Assembly: GCF_005405365.1 (NCBI RefSeq)
Contig: NZ_BJDX01000002.1
Location: forward strand, 248,001-312,000
Length of the DNA stretch: 64,000 bases
Origin: Enterococcus xiangfangensis
GTDB taxonomy: Bacteria > Bacillota > Bacilli > Lactobacillales > Enterococcaceae
Direction of reading: 5' to 3'
Part shown: positions 52,872-62,024 of the stretch, piece after piece
Layout of the letters: each line of letters starts with the position of its first letter
Position numbering within the stretch: the stretch's first letter is position 1
Translations under genes and position numbers: made by a program
Notes under the pieces: generated by a model
Told to the model about the DNA's origin: nothing
Seen by the model: the letters and a program-made list of their open reading frames with translations, nothing else
Database searches by the model: none

Positions 52872-53420
52872 TTAACTGGGTTGGTTGTGAAAAATTAATT
52901 GCATCGCGCGTCTTAATGGAAAGAAAACGAGGCTGACAATCAGAATGGTTGAAAAAAGATTAATCACAGTAGCTGGCATAGTAGCCAAAGCAGCGAAGAA
53001 AGCGGGCTTCAAATGAGCACCAGCAATCATTCCCATAACAGTCACTTTGATGACCGACATGATGAACTTAGCGATGCCGGCAAAAATCCCAATGATTACG
53101 ATTTGATAAACACGCGTTGGTTTACGTTTGAAAATTGAAAAAGCGGCATAAGCAGCTGCGCCAACCACAAAACTTTCAATCAGAAAGTAGGGAGCTTCAC
53201 TAGCAAACCCATTTAAAATATCAAAGATAAAAAAGCCAATCCCGCCAGCTAACGACCCTTGCCAGTAACCAATCAATAAAACAGCTAACAAGACCACCGC
53301 ATTGCCAAAATGAATAAAGGCTCCCGTTGGTAAGGGAATCTTGATCATCGTTCCAATAAAGGTCAATGCGGCAAATAATGCAATCAATACTAAATTTTGA
53401 ATTCGTTTATCACTGTTCAT
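52872..53420 (-). CDS. ECF transporter substrate-binding (S) component, probably vitamin B6
   Basis: 182 residues, six hydrophobic helices, typical ECF S-component: MNSDKRIQNLVLIALFAALTF start with the conserved AAxxAAL-like helix and a PTGAFIHFGNAVVLLAVLL segment (PTGAFIHFGN shown). Start ATG 53420 overlaps the kinase stop by 11 bases, so translation is coupled. Coupling to a pyridoxine/HMP kinase suggests uptake of pyridoxine or hydroxymethylpyrimidine. It needs the shared EcfAA'T energising module encoded elsewhere. Longer readings of this frame run into the kinase gene and are false. Confidence 0.8.
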   Translation of the reverse strand: MNSDKRIQNLVLIALFAALTFIGTMIKIPLPTGAFIHFGNAVVLLAVLLIGYWQGSLAGGIGFFIFDILNGFASEAPYFLIESFVVGAAAYAAFSIFKRKPTRVYQIVIIGIFAGIAKFIMSVIKVTVMGMIAGAHLKPAFFAALATMPATVINLFSTILIVSLVFFPLRRAMQLIFHNQPS

Positions 53421-54228
53421 CTGCATACTCCAATCGTTTTTCTCCATGAGTGTAGGCCCCGTGCCAAACGTGACCGACATACGGATTGATTTTTTCACCC
53501 GATGCAATCGCGGCTTGGACAAATGCAATCGCCAGTTTGATGGCTTGTTCAAGAGGGTAGTTTTTCGCAATCGCTGCAGTGATCGCCGCCGCAAACGTAC
53601 ACCCAGCACCATGATTATAAGGTGTCGCAATGACTGGATGCGGATAACGATAGAAATTTCTCCCATCATAATGAAGGTCGAGGGTTTGTTTGTCGTCAAA
53701 CCGTGCACCACCTTTGATCACCACGTGTTTAACGCCTAGCAAGGCAATTTTTTTAGCGGCTTGCTGCATTTGTTTTTCTGAAGTTAAGTCACCTAGTTCA
53801 GCTAAAATCCCCGCTTCACGCAGATTTGGAGTTGTGATCAAGGCATGCGGCAATAATACTTTTTGCAAGGCTTGAACTTGTTCATTTTGAATGAAATCTT
53901 TGGTACCTTTCCCACCGATGACAGGGTCCACAAGCAGTGGGATATCTTTAGGAAGGTGTTTGGCTGCTACATGAATGATCTCTTCAGAAGGTAATAATCC
54001 TGTTTTAACTGCGTCAATCGGTCCTGCGAAGATTGATGCGAGTTGTTCTTGAATCCACTCGGTCGGCAACTTCTTCAAGTGATGATCTCCAGTTTCTGGG
54101 TCTAAAGTGACGATTGAAGTAATCGCTGCTAAACCAAAAGTTCCAAATTCCTGAAACGTTTTTAAATCTGCTTCTAGGCCGCCTCCGCCAGTAGCGTCAG
54201 AACCAGCAATTGTTGCAACTTTCTTCAT
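53410..54228 (-). CDS. Pyridoxine / hydroxymethylpyrimidine kinase (PdxK/ThiD family)
   Basis: 272 residues of the ribokinase fold: IAGSDATGGGGLEADLKT near the start, VDPVIGGKG in the middle, and the anion-hole loop YNHGAGCTFAAAITA near residue 205. It phosphorylates pyridoxal/pyridoxine or HMP(-P) in the cytosol. In lactobacilli such kinases paired with an ECF S component salvage vitamin B6. Second ATG (54228) is used, with GGAGG 7 bases upstream. Two-gene operon with the transporter component. Confidence 0.85.
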   Translation of the reverse strand: MKKVATIAGSDATGGGGLEADLKTFQEFGTFGLAAITSIVTLDPETGDHHLKKLPTEWIQEQLASIFAGPIDAVKTGLLPSEEIIHVAAKHLPKDIPLLVDPVIGGKGTKDFIQNEQVQALQKVLLPHALITTPNLREAGILAELGDLTSEKQMQQAAKKIALLGVKHVVIKGGARFDDKQTLDLHYDGRNFYRYPHPVIATPYNHGAGCTFAAAITAAIAKNYPLEQAIKLAIAFVQAAIASGEKINPYVGHVWHGAYTHGEKRLEYADEQ

Positions 54229-54547
54229 CATTTTGCCTCCATTCTTAGCAATAAAATTCAGATGTAATGAACTCTTCAAGCATATCTTTTTAAGCAGCGA
54301 AAAAAAAGAGCCAATTGGATTTGTTTTAACTCAGCCAATTAGTAAAAATAAATAGTAGTTCGTTTCATTTTTTAGCGATGAAACGCAGCTAGACGTTTTT
54401 ATAGCTGAACGAAAAGATCAGAAAAAGCAAGTGAGATATTAAAAATTTCTGAGAACAGAAGATAAAAGTGGTGTATCAAAAAAGACAAATCTAGTTTTGA
54501 ACCTAGACTTGTCTGCAATTAAATCTTGTTTATTAGTTCTGACTTAT
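54229..54547 (-). other. Gene-free region upstream of the B6 operon
   Basis: AT-rich. Holds a direct repeat AGCCAATT (54311 and 54337 region) and the SufT-gene terminator at its end. I saw no riboswitch motif. Confidence 0.35.
54478..54515 (-). terminator. Terminator after the SufT-like gene
   Basis: Minus strand AGACAAGTCTAG-GTTCAAAA-CTAGATTTGTCT then TTTTTT. Nearly the same stem as the terminator of ilvD at 56812. Confidence 0.85.
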
Positions 54548-54889
54548 CTATCTTGGACTGATACCTAACGAAATCCGACCAAAGCGGCTGATTCGCGTCA
54601 CTTTCCAACTGGGAGACCAAACCGTTTCGACAGATACTTCTTTGATCCCATCAAGTTCTTTAAGTGCCACGACGATTTCATTAGGCACGGTCACCATACA
54701 ACCGCAGCCCATTGATGTGAAAGTGACAACTACTTTACAATGTCCATCCTCAGTCAAATCAATTTCATAAAGCAGTCCTAAATTATATATATCCAATCCT
54801 ATCTCAGGATCATAGATTGTTTCGAATTTTTCGATCAATTGCTCGCCGATAGCGGCTGCTCGATCATTTATTAAGATATCTTCCCGCAT
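54548..54889 (-). CDS. SufT/MIP18-type Fe-S assembly factor
   Basis: 113 residues. Hallmark YDPEIGLDIYNLGLLYE near residue 25 and TFTSMGCGCMVTVP, where the Cys residues are conserved in the PaaD/MIP18 (DUF59) family. Such proteins help deliver Fe-S clusters to targets. It is divergent from ilvD, an enzyme that needs an Fe-S cluster, with 180 bases between, so a functional link is possible. Confidence 0.85.
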   Translation of the reverse strand: MREDILINDRAAAIGEQLIEKFETIYDPEIGLDIYNLGLLYEIDLTEDGHCKVVVTFTSMGCGCMVTVPNEIVVALKELDGIKEVSVETVWSPSWKVTRISRFGRISLGISPR

Positions 54890-55072
54890 CCTTTTTCCCC
54901 CGTTCCAAAAAGATTATGTGTATTTTTTCATGAAACATTCTTTTTTTCAAGAGTTTTTATGAAATTTTTTTGTTTTGCCTTAGAATTCTTTAATGTTTGT
55001 GTTAAAATACAATTAGATTATTCAAAGGCATTGCTGGAATAATAATGATTTTTTTGAAAGGGGAGTTTCACT

Positions 55073-56776
55073 ATGACTGATAACCAGCCAAAAAAAGATA
55101 TCCGTATCAGAAGTAATGTTTATGACAATATGGTCAAATCACCAAACCGTGCGTTATTGCGGGCAACGGGGATGGGAGATCAAGAACTCGAGCAGCCGAT
55201 CATTGGTGTGATTAGTACTTGGGCAGAAAACACCCCCTGTAATATTCATTTAGCCGATTTAGGTAAGCTTGCTAAAAAAGGGGTACTGACTGCTGGTGGG
55301 TGGCCTGTTCAATTTGGAACAATCACAGTTTCAGATGGAATTGCGATGGGGACGCCTGGGATGCGTTTTTCTTTACCGTCACGCGATATTATCGCTGATT
55401 CAGTTGAAGCCGCAATCAGCGGACATAACTGCGATGCATTTGTAGCCATCGGCGGTTGTGATAAAAATATGCCGGGTTGTATGATCGCGATTGCAAATAC
55501 AGATATTCCTTCAATTTTTGTTTATGGCGGGACGATTGCGCCTGGTAACCTTGATGGAGAAGATATCGACTTAGTTTCTGTATTTGAAGCGATTGGTCAA
55601 TGGAACCATCATGACATGACTGCTGAAGAAGTTCGTCGAATCGAATGCAATGCCTGTCCTGGACCTGGTGGCTGCGGTGGAATGTACACAGCCAATACGA
55701 TGGCCTCTGCAATTGAAGCGATGGGAATGAGCTTACCTGGTTCTTCTTCACATCCGGCAACAACTGAAGCTAAATTAAAAGACGTAGAAGAAGCTGGCGA
55801 AGCAGTGATGAAATTATTGGAAAAAGGAATTTATCCAAAAGACATCATGACTCGCAAAGCTTTTGAAAATGCAATTACGGTTGTCATGGCTTTGGGCGGC
55901 TCCACTAATGCAGTCTTGCATTTAATGGCAATGGCGCACGCAGCTAACGTTGAGTTAACTTTAGATGATTTTAACGATTTTCAAGAAAAGGTTCCTCATC
56001 TAGCCGATTTGAAACCAAGTGGGAAATATGTTTTCCAAGACTTGTATGAAGTTGGCGGGGTACCCGCAGTGATGAAATATCTTTATGAAAATGGCTACTT
56101 GCACGGGGATTGTTTGACTGTTACTGGAAAAACACTCGCAGAAAACTTAGCAGACGTTCCTCCACTAAAAGAAGGTCAACAAATCATCATGCCATTTGAA
56201 AATCCAAAACGGAAAGATGGTCCATTGATCATCTTACATGGGAATTTGGCGACAGAAGGTGCCGTTGCCAAAGTTTCTGGCGTGAAAGTTCGTCGTCATG
56301 AAGGTCCGGCAAAAGTATTTAACACAGAAGATGAGGCAATCGACGCAGTGCTTGCAGACGAAGTTGTCGATGGCGATGTTGTCGTTGTTCGTTACGTTGG
56401 ACCAAAGGGCGGACCGGGTATGCCGGAAATGTTGTCTCTGTCTAGCATGATCGTCGGAAAAGGACAAGGTGAGACCGTTGCATTGTTGACAGATGGTCGT
56501 TTCTCAGGTGGTACTCACGGACTCGTTGTTGGTCATATCGCTCCTGAAGCACAAGATGGCGGACCAATCGCGTTGTTAAAAACCGGTGATACAGTCGTTA
56601 TCGACCAAGATACTAAAGAACTTACGATGAAAGTTTCTGAAGCTGAACTTGCTAAACGTCAAGCCGAGCTTGTGATTCCGCCATTGCATAGCCGTGGTGT
56701 TCTAGGAAAATATGCACATCTTGTTTCTAGTTCCGCAGAAGGTGCAATTACCGATTTTTGGAAAAAAGAAGACTAA
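55073..56776 (+). CDS. ilvD: Dihydroxy-acid dehydratase
   Basis: 567 residues. Cluster cysteines lie in [11 protein letters not shown] and [19 protein letters not shown] ([16 protein letters not shown] shown); the C-terminal [24 protein letters not shown] region matches DHAD. It converts 2,3-dihydroxy-isovalerate to 2-oxo-isovalerate in valine, leucine and isoleucine synthesis. No other ilv or leu gene is nearby, which is unusual. AAAGGGGAG lies upstream; -10 TAAAAT at 55003-55008. Family alternatives (Edd, sugar dehydratases) differ in length and motifs. Confidence 0.88.
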   Translation: MTDNQPKKDIRIRSNVYDNMVKSPNRALLRATGMGDQELEQPIIGVISTWAENTPCNIHLADLGKLAKKGVLTAGGWPVQFGTITVSDGIAMGTPGMRFSLPSRDIIADSVEAAISGHNCDAFVAIGGCDKNMPGCMIAIANTDIPSIFVYGGTIAPGNLDGEDIDLVSVFEAIGQWNHHDMTAEEVRRIECNACPGPGGCGGMYTANTMASAIEAMGMSLPGSSSHPATTEAKLKDVEEAGEAVMKLLEKGIYPKDIMTRKAFENAITVVMALGGSTNAVLHLMAMAHAANVELTLDDFNDFQEKVPHLADLKPSGKYVFQDLYEVGGVPAVMKYLYENGYLHGDCLTVTGKTLAENLADVPPLKEGQQIIMPFENPKRKDGPLIILHGNLATEGAVAKVSGVKVRRHEGPAKVFNTEDEAIDAVLADEVVDGDVVVVRYVGPKGGPGMPEMLSLSSMIVGKGQGETVALLTDGRFSGGTHGLVVGHIAPEAQDGGPIALLKTGDTVVIDQDTKELTMKVSEAELAKRQAELVIPPLHSRGVLGKYAHLVSSSAEGAITDFWKKED

Positions 56777-56811
56777 TTGTAGAAAATTAAGACTCATTTT
56801 ATTTAAGCGAT

Positions 56812-56849
56812 AGACAAATCTAGAATTAAAACTAGATTTGTCTTTTTTT
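56812..56849 (+). terminator. Terminator after ilvD
   Basis: AGACAAATCTAG-AATTAAAA-CTAGATTTGTCT then TTTTTTT. Confidence 0.9.
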
Positions 56850-56908
56850 GTATTTGAGCGAGCAATTATTCATTTTTAGCGATATACGGGCTATCAAAAG
56901 AATTCAAA

Positions 56909-56943
56909 AAAGAGGTTGTAACAATATTTTTGTCACAACCTCT
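56909..56943 (-). terminator. Terminator after aspD
   Basis: Minus strand AGAGGTTGTGACAAA-AATATT-GTTACAACCTCT (one mismatch) followed by TTTTTTG; TGTGACA core. Confidence 0.85.
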
Positions 56944-56959
56944 AATTTTTAAATATAAA

Positions 56960-58555
56960 TTACCGAGTTTTCAACCATTGATCGCGGATATGATCGGTTA
57001 AACGAATGATTCGTTTACCAACTTCTGAATATTGATTTGTTGCTAAGTTTGCTAATGAGACCCGTACGGCCCATTCGCCGCTGCCGAAAGCGTTGGCCTT
57101 GAGCAGCATCAATTGTTCTTTTTCTGCTAGAGAAGTTAAAACTTTTGTAACGGTCCATTTATTTTTCAAATAGTCCGCAAAGTCGTTGCCGTAACGTTTA
57201 CGGCTCCAATCTTCGTAATTGATTTCGCAATAATAAGCTGTATCTAAATCTGCTAATGGCTCTTGCAAGCCCAAAGTGTTGAATAATAATTTTTCCCGTT
57301 GCCGACAAATATCCATTACTTCGGCTTTATAGGCTTTTCCTTCATCTAATAAACTGTACAAACTAAACATGACCATCATGACTTGTTGCGGAGCAGAAAG
57401 TCCAGACGCATGATTCAACGCAACATCGCGGCTGTCAGCGACGATGCGATCGATAAATGTAATGCTTGTTGGATCTGCGGTCAATGAAGCATAGCGTGCA
57501 TTTAGCTGTTCGACTTTGTCTTGCGGTAAATTTGCGATCAGTTTATCAAAAAGGTTTTGTCTAGCGACAGCAATCGTACCTACACGCCAACCGGTTGCCC
57601 CAAAATATTTTGAATAAGAATAGATGCAGGCAGTATTATAAGGAATCTCAGAAAATAGAGAAGTAAAGACTGGTACAAATGTGCCATAAACGTCATCAGT
57701 TAAGATCATCAGTCCAGGATTATCTGTAACAACGATATCTTTTAACAAATCGATCGTTGAAGGACAAAGCGCATTGGCTGTTGGATTGCTTGGATTTACT
57801 ACAAAGACTGCTTTGATGGATGGATCCCGTAATTTATTGATTTCGTCATCTGGATATTGATAGGTCATTTTGCCATCGATCATGACTTGCTTTGCTTGAA
57901 CCTTGACGATATCGAATGAATACTTCGGTAATTCAGGAATTTCTAAGTAAGGAGCGAAGGTCGGCAACATCAAAGCAATTTTATCTCCACGATTCAGTAA
58001 AAAATTATTGAGCAAAGTATCGAAGATGTAGCAGATTCCTGCGGTTCCGCCTTCTACAGCAAAAATATCAAACGGAGTTTCACTGTTAGAAAAAAGTTCT
58101 TGATTTAAATACGCTTTGATGGGACCTTCACAGGCCGTTAAGCAGCGGACGGGATTGGGATAGTTATCTCCAATGATATGATCGAGCATACTTGTCAACC
58201 AAATTTCTTTAGGCATTCCTAAATAGTTATTATCAGAAAACCAGATTTTTTTTAAAAAATCGGCACCTTTACCTGGTCGATCAGCTAAAAAATCGACAAA
58301 CCGTTGACTGCGATCTCTATCGGCTTGGATCATACCAGCTGTTAATTCCCCATTACCGTACAATGTTTCTTGTGTGGCGAATTGCCCCAATAAGAAGAAG
58401 GCTTCTCGTGGCGTCGGAGCCGTCCAGTTTGGATTTCCACGCCCGGCATTCAGAAGATTCGTAACTTTTTTATTTTTATGAATTTTTTGTTCTAAAAAAA
58501 GACTTAATTCAAATGGGCTTAATTCCTCTAAGGCTTGTTCGGCAGTTGTTGACAC
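56960..58555 (-). CDS. aspD: Aspartate 4-decarboxylase / aspartate aminotransferase (AspD)
   Basis: 531 residues from GTG 58555 (AAGGAG 8 bases upstream), the usual AspD length. PLP Lys is K316 in SYSKYFGATGWRVG, and NPSNPTAN, DDVYGTF are fold-type I motifs. AspD turns L-aspartate into L-alanine and CO2; with the AspT antiporter it generates proton motive force. No AspT gene is adjacent here, though the pair is normally linked. The upstream region carries a strong cre site. Confidence 0.88.
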   Translation of the reverse strand: MSTTAEQALEELSPFELSLFLEQKIHKNKKVTNLLNAGRGNPNWTAPTPREAFFLLGQFATQETLYGNGELTAGMIQADRDRSQRFVDFLADRPGKGADFLKKIWFSDNNYLGMPKEIWLTSMLDHIIGDNYPNPVRCLTACEGPIKAYLNQELFSNSETPFDIFAVEGGTAGICYIFDTLLNNFLLNRGDKIALMLPTFAPYLEIPELPKYSFDIVKVQAKQVMIDGKMTYQYPDDEINKLRDPSIKAVFVVNPSNPTANALCPSTIDLLKDIVVTDNPGLMILTDDVYGTFVPVFTSLFSEIPYNTACIYSYSKYFGATGWRVGTIAVARQNLFDKLIANLPQDKVEQLNARYASLTADPTSITFIDRIVADSRDVALNHASGLSAPQQVMMVMFSLYSLLDEGKAYKAEVMDICRQREKLLFNTLGLQEPLADLDTAYYCEINYEDWSRKRYGNDFADYLKNKWTVTKVLTSLAEKEQLMLLKANAFGSGEWAVRVSLANLATNQYSEVGKRIIRLTDHIRDQWLKTR

Positions 58556-58902
58556 AGATATGACTCCTTCTACGCTTTATTTTAAGTCTATAGTAACGAG
58601 AAAAATTTTTAATACAGCGTAAATACGCTTAGAGTTTATGAGAAAATTTCTGTTAAAAAACAAAGAAATAAGAGCTGTTTTTTTCAAAATCGTCTGAAAA
58701 AGGCGATACGACAATTAAGTTAACGCTTACAAAACTCTTAGAATTACCTTTTAGAGTTTTGTATCGCACTAGATCTCAGACTTACGACCCATGCCAAATA
58801 GTAAAAAGTCGGTATACTGTATGTATAAGTTGGCCGCTAAGGTTAGTCAAAATAAAGCAGCAAAACGAGATATGGAATTATTTGAATAAGGAGGAAGTTA
58901 AG
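58556..58902. promoter_or_regulatory. Divergent region of aspD with cre site and hairpin
   Basis: AGTTAACGCTTACA (58718-58731) matches cre in 13 of 14 positions. It borders a 10-base inverted repeat ACAAAACTCT (58729-58738) / AGAGTTTTGT (58753-58762). A TATACT at 58813-58818 may serve the small gene at 58903. Coding-looking frames here lack ribosome sites. Confidence 0.55.
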
Positions 58903-59157
58903 ATGGAGCAAATCATCGCTATTGCGTTTATCGCATTATTGGTTTTCTTTGTTGTAAAAGTCGGTTCAGTCTTATGGCGGATTGCCGGACTGTTGTTTCT
59001 GCTATTTATTATTTATATCTATAAAGACCAAGTCATCTCACAAGTTCAACAGTTTGTCGCTGATCCTAATTTTGGGGAATTGTGGCAAAACATTTCAAAT
59101 TTTTTTGGGAATTTATTTGATAAGGTTACAGGTTTTGTGAGTACAGTGATTGAATAA
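58903..59157 (+). CDS. Small membrane protein (84 aa)
   Basis: ATG 58903 with AAGGAGG 9 bases upstream. Two hydrophobic segments (residues 4-16 and 20-43, LLVFFVVKVGSVLWRIAGLL) then an amphipathic C-terminal part (QQFVADPNFGELWQNISNFF). A longer reading upstream has no ribosome site. Family not recognised; likely inner membrane. Single-gene unit with its own terminator. Confidence 0.65.
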   Translation: MEQIIAIAFIALLVFFVVKVGSVLWRIAGLLFLLFIIYIYKDQVISQVQQFVADPNFGELWQNISNFFGNLFDKVTGFVSTVIE

Positions 59158-59186
59158 AAAAAGCGGCCAAATGGTCGCTTTTTGGC
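59155..59186. terminator. Terminator after the 84-residue gene
   Basis: AAAAAGCGGCC-AAAT-GGTCGCTTTTT; serves both strands. Confidence 0.8.
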
Positions 59187-59920
59187 TATATACGATTAAT
59201 TCCAAGCAAATGTTTCTTACAACGTTGATAACTTGCTAAAACCTTTTCTGGTACAGCGACATGAGGAATAAAATTAGCACCTTTTGGACCATAACCATTT
59301 TCATCATCGTTTAGTCGACGAATCTCACCAAGAACTAAAGATAAAAAATAATCAGCAGTCCACCAAGTATCCATTTGAGGATTTTTAAAAAGCGGCTGTC
59401 GATTAAAATTGATCAATTGAGGCTGTTCAAAAAAGAGTGGGTAGATCGCTGACAAAGGCAATTGCCATTCGTGACTGAAAGTTAGATGAGAACGTTTTTG
59501 GACTAGCGGATCTTGGACTAGCCAAAACCTTTGCGGCAGATCTTGTTTTAAAAGTTCATAAGAGAAACGGGCATTTTCGCCGGTATTGGTCGAGTCTTTT
59601 TCTAATAATAACGTGAGCTCACGCAAACAGTAATGGGAGAATATTTCTTGGGTAATTTCAGCCTCTGAAAGCTGCTGCCAGTCTGCGCGTACGAGTTCAG
59701 GATAGCTTTTTTGACAATTTCTGATCAATGGGGCAGTGCCGTGACCGATGCCACCGACAAAAACGACCCGTCGGATCTCAGATACTCTTTCACAAAATTT
59801 TGCGGCAGAAATGATTAAATAAGGCAAACTGTTGCCGGCAATCACCAATGTATCGGAATGAAAATTTGGATTTTCTGGACTTGTTGTTAAATACTCAACG
59901 AGTGTAACAAAATCAGACAT
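59186..59920 (-). CDS. YdcF/ElyC-like DUF218 protein
   Basis: 244 residues from ATG 59920 (AAGGAG 6 bases upstream). DUF218 pattern: TLVIAGNSLPYLIISAA, VVFVGGIGHGTAPLI, then LEKDSTNTGENARFS and LVQDPLVQKRSHLTF. The Rossmann-like fold of YdcF binds nucleotide-like ligands; ElyC affects envelope polysaccharide in E. coli. No signal peptide, so cytosolic as in YdcF. Precise role unknown. Confidence 0.8.
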   Translation of the reverse strand: MSDFVTLVEYLTTSPENPNFHSDTLVIAGNSLPYLIISAAKFCERVSEIRRVVFVGGIGHGTAPLIRNCQKSYPELVRADWQQLSEAEITQEIFSHYCLRELTLLLEKDSTNTGENARFSYELLKQDLPQRFWLVQDPLVQKRSHLTFSHEWQLPLSAIYPLFFEQPQLINFNRQPLFKNPQMDTWWTADYFLSLVLGEIRRLNDDENGYGPKGANFIPHVAVPEKVLASYQRCKKHLLGINRI

Positions 59921-59983
59921 GATAGTCTCCTTACTCATGAAACGAAATAGTGCTTACAAGTATACTAGCAAAAATTTAGGAAG

Positions 59984-60013
59984 AAAAAAACTGCAAGAAT
60001 AAACTGGCAGTTT
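59984..60013 (-). terminator. Terminator after the 86-residue membrane gene
   Basis: Minus strand AAACTGC...GCAGTTT around a 12-base loop, T-run following. Confidence 0.65.
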
Positions 60014-60272
60014 AGAACAAATATTGAATGAAAAAGAAAATACATAAGATAAAAAGGACAATGGACAAAGTTAGCCAAGTTTTTTGTTTGATCCAAAGAA
60101 ACTTGCCATAACAAAAGGCCGCAGCCGCACCGGTCAAGAGGCTAAACAGATCCATTACTTCGCGGTGTTCAATAATACGAGCGAGCATTAGAATACTGAA
60201 AAGGATCAGACTAAAAATTCCGGCGGTCGCTAAAGCTAAATCGGTACTAGTCTGTTTACGTTCTTTTTCCAT
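60012..60272 (-). CDS. Small three-helix membrane protein (86 aa)
   Basis: 86 residues with three hydrophobic segments and a charged N terminus (MEKERKQTSTD). GGAGGGAAACAC directly upstream of ATG. Looks like DUF6442-type small membrane proteins, but I am not certain. Separate transcript closed by a hairpin. Confidence 0.6.
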   Translation of the reverse strand: MEKERKQTSTDLALATAGIFSLILFSILMLARIIEHREVMDLFSLLTGAAAAFCYGKFLWIKQKTWLTLSIVLFILCIFFFIQYLF

Positions 60273-60543
60273 GTGTTTCCCTCCATCCGTAAAAGTGAGT
60301 CATCTGATTCATTCGAAACGGTTGTTTTTTTAAATTTCATGTTCTTGCAAATTAAGAAAAAGCAGTCTAATCGTATTTTTGAGGTTTATTTTTATTATAA
60401 ATGAATCCGATTCCAATGTCACGTTTCTAAGAATTAATCAGTGATAAGATAGTTATTTTTTGAAACTATCCGTACGATCTCCGTTTTTTTGACCTAAGTT
60501 ACCGATGAGTAGTGTATACTTGATGAGTGAAAGAGGTGAGAAT

Positions 60544-61158
60544 GTGACACAATTTTATTTTGTCCGACATGGAAAAACGGTGATCAATGCAGAAGGACGT
60601 TTCAATGGAGGATCTGTCGATTCTCCTTTGAACCCATCTGGAATAGCCGCTACCAAGCGGATGGCTCAACATTTAAAAACGGTATCTTTTGATCTAGCAT
60701 TGACTTCACCGCAGATGCGTGCGCAGACGACGGCAAAAATTGTTTTAGAAGAAAGCCTGAATCCGCCCGCACTAACGATTATTGAAGATTTGCGTGAAAT
60801 GCATTTAGGCGATTGGGACGGTAAAAATATCGCTCAAATTACAGCAGCTTATCCAGAGGAATTAAAGAATTATCGCACACATCCAGAGCTGTTTAATGCA
60901 GAAAAAATCCATGCCGAAGCATACTCCAGTCTGATCGCCCGCAGTACAAAGGTGATCAAAGAAGTAACAGAAACACATCCAACTGACAAAGTGCTCGTCG
61001 TTAGTCATGGAATTTTGCTGATGGCTTTGCTGAATACCCTAAAAGGGGTACCTTTAGCGAAAATTCGTGAGAGTGGCATCGTAGATAATTCAAGTTTAAC
61101 TATCTTGAATCATTCAAAGGATCAAATGTTTTTTGAAACATGGGGACAAGTTTTTTAA
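60544..61158 (+). CDS. Histidine phosphatase family protein (phosphoglycerate mutase-like)
   Basis: 204 residues from GTG 60544 (GAGGTGAG 5 bases upstream; TATACT at 60515-60520). RHG motif FVRHGKTVINAEGRFNGG at the N terminus and second catalytic His in VVSHGILLMAL, with acid EMHLGDWDG between. Branch-1 histidine phosphatases dephosphorylate small metabolites or act as cobalamin-type phosphatases; mutase activity is unlikely. Cytosolic. Single gene closed by a strong terminator. Confidence 0.82.
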   Translation: MTQFYFVRHGKTVINAEGRFNGGSVDSPLNPSGIAATKRMAQHLKTVSFDLALTSPQMRAQTTAKIVLEESLNPPALTIIEDLREMHLGDWDGKNIAQITAAYPEELKNYRTHPELFNAEKIHAEAYSSLIARSTKVIKEVTETHPTDKVLVVSHGILLMALLNTLKGVPLAKIRESGIVDNSSLTILNHSKDQMFFETWGQVF

Positions 61159-61460
61159 TGAAGAGAAGAATACTTTATTAGGTAACAATCGCATAAAAGG
61201 GTCCGCAAAACTTTATTAAAGTAGCAGCGTATTCATGATAAAAGGTGCAAACTTTTTTTCGAAGCAAATCGTAACATTCTATTAAAAACTTTAAGAAGTT
61301 TTTTAATAGAATGTTTTTTTATATTGAAGTGACAGTATGGATTTTAAGATAAAAGAACAAAATTTTATTAACTCGAAGAGACTTTAAAAAAATAGTAAAG
61401 ACTAAAAAAATCCTTTCAAATAATTTTTGAAAGGATTTTTGTTATTTAAATGGATAAATC
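61159..61460. terminator. Intergenic region with two facing terminators
   Basis: AACATTCTATTAAAAA/TTTTTTAATAGAATGTT (61273-61321) ends the phosphatase gene. AAAAATCCTTTCAAA/TTTGAAAGGATTTTT (61405-61441) ends the minus-strand gene at 61461. The 110 bases before them show nothing. Confidence 0.75.
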
Positions 61461-61955
61461 TTAACTAGACAGCAGATCTTTTCGTTTTAATCGGTAAGTT
61501 AATTCAATCATGGTTTCTTGCTCATCCAAAGGAGCGGAGGCATCCGTCAAAAAGTATTCATAGCTGCGAAAAGTGAAGACGCCATTTTCCTGTTTGATGG
61601 CTGCAATTAGCTCTTCATAAGAGTCGGTCAAGTCATCATAGTCGCCGATATAAAGTGTTCGTACAGCTTGATAGCTAGGCAAGAGATAACTTTGGAATTT
61701 CTCTGTCGAAGGCAATTCTTGATTGATTGGAAAGCCGACCTCAATCTCTAATAACTGATCTCTAGGTTGTCCAGACTCGTCAAGATTTAAGTAAGAAATA
61801 AAGGGCGTTCCTATAGACTCAGCGTCATTTTTTTGTATATATTCTAGCAAATCCGCAAAAGACTTTCCGATGTAACTTGGAATGTGTTCATGCGAAAGAT
61901 GAGCGGACATCGAAACAATCGTCTGTGCCGGTTTGATGATCTTCTCAATTTGCAT
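61461..61955 (-). CDS. GyrI-like / effector-binding domain protein
   Basis: 164 residues with two SHS2-type halves: IEKIIKPAQTIVSMSAHLSH at the start, then LEIEVGFPINQEL and YLLPSYQAVRTLYIGDYDDL (twenty residues). This is the fold of GyrI/SbmC and of the effector domain of AraC- and MerR-type regulators, which bind small hydrophobic compounds. No DNA-binding part is present. It lies 70 bases after the UvrC-like gene and may share its transcript. Confidence 0.75.
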   Translation of the reverse strand: MQIEKIIKPAQTIVSMSAHLSHEHIPSYIGKSFADLLEYIQKNDAESIGTPFISYLNLDESGQPRDQLLEIEVGFPINQELPSTEKFQSYLLPSYQAVRTLYIGDYDDLTDSYEELIAAIKQENGVFTFRSYEYFLTDASAPLDEQETMIELTYRLKRKDLLSS

Positions 61956-62024
61956 ACTGTATCCTCCATTTCATAAACTGTTATGGTGATTGTAACAAGG
62001 AATGAAATCGAATACAAACAGGAG

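Noticed and set aside
52872..53711. A 279-codon minus-strand frame fusing extra N-terminal sequence to the ECF S component
   Set aside because: The added part overlaps the kinase gene out of frame and is Arg-rich; a good start with ribosome site lies at 53420.
54229..54547. TPP riboswitch before the B6/HMP kinase operon
   Set aside because: No CTGAGA or ACCTGA-type conserved core on the minus strand.
54890..55072. T-box or other amino-acid riboswitch before ilvD
   Set aside because: The leader is short and I could not find the T-box core or paired specifier stems.
58759..58902. 48-residue N-terminal extension of the small membrane protein at 58903
   Set aside because: No ribosome site, overlaps a predicted promoter, and AAGGAGG precedes the inner ATG.
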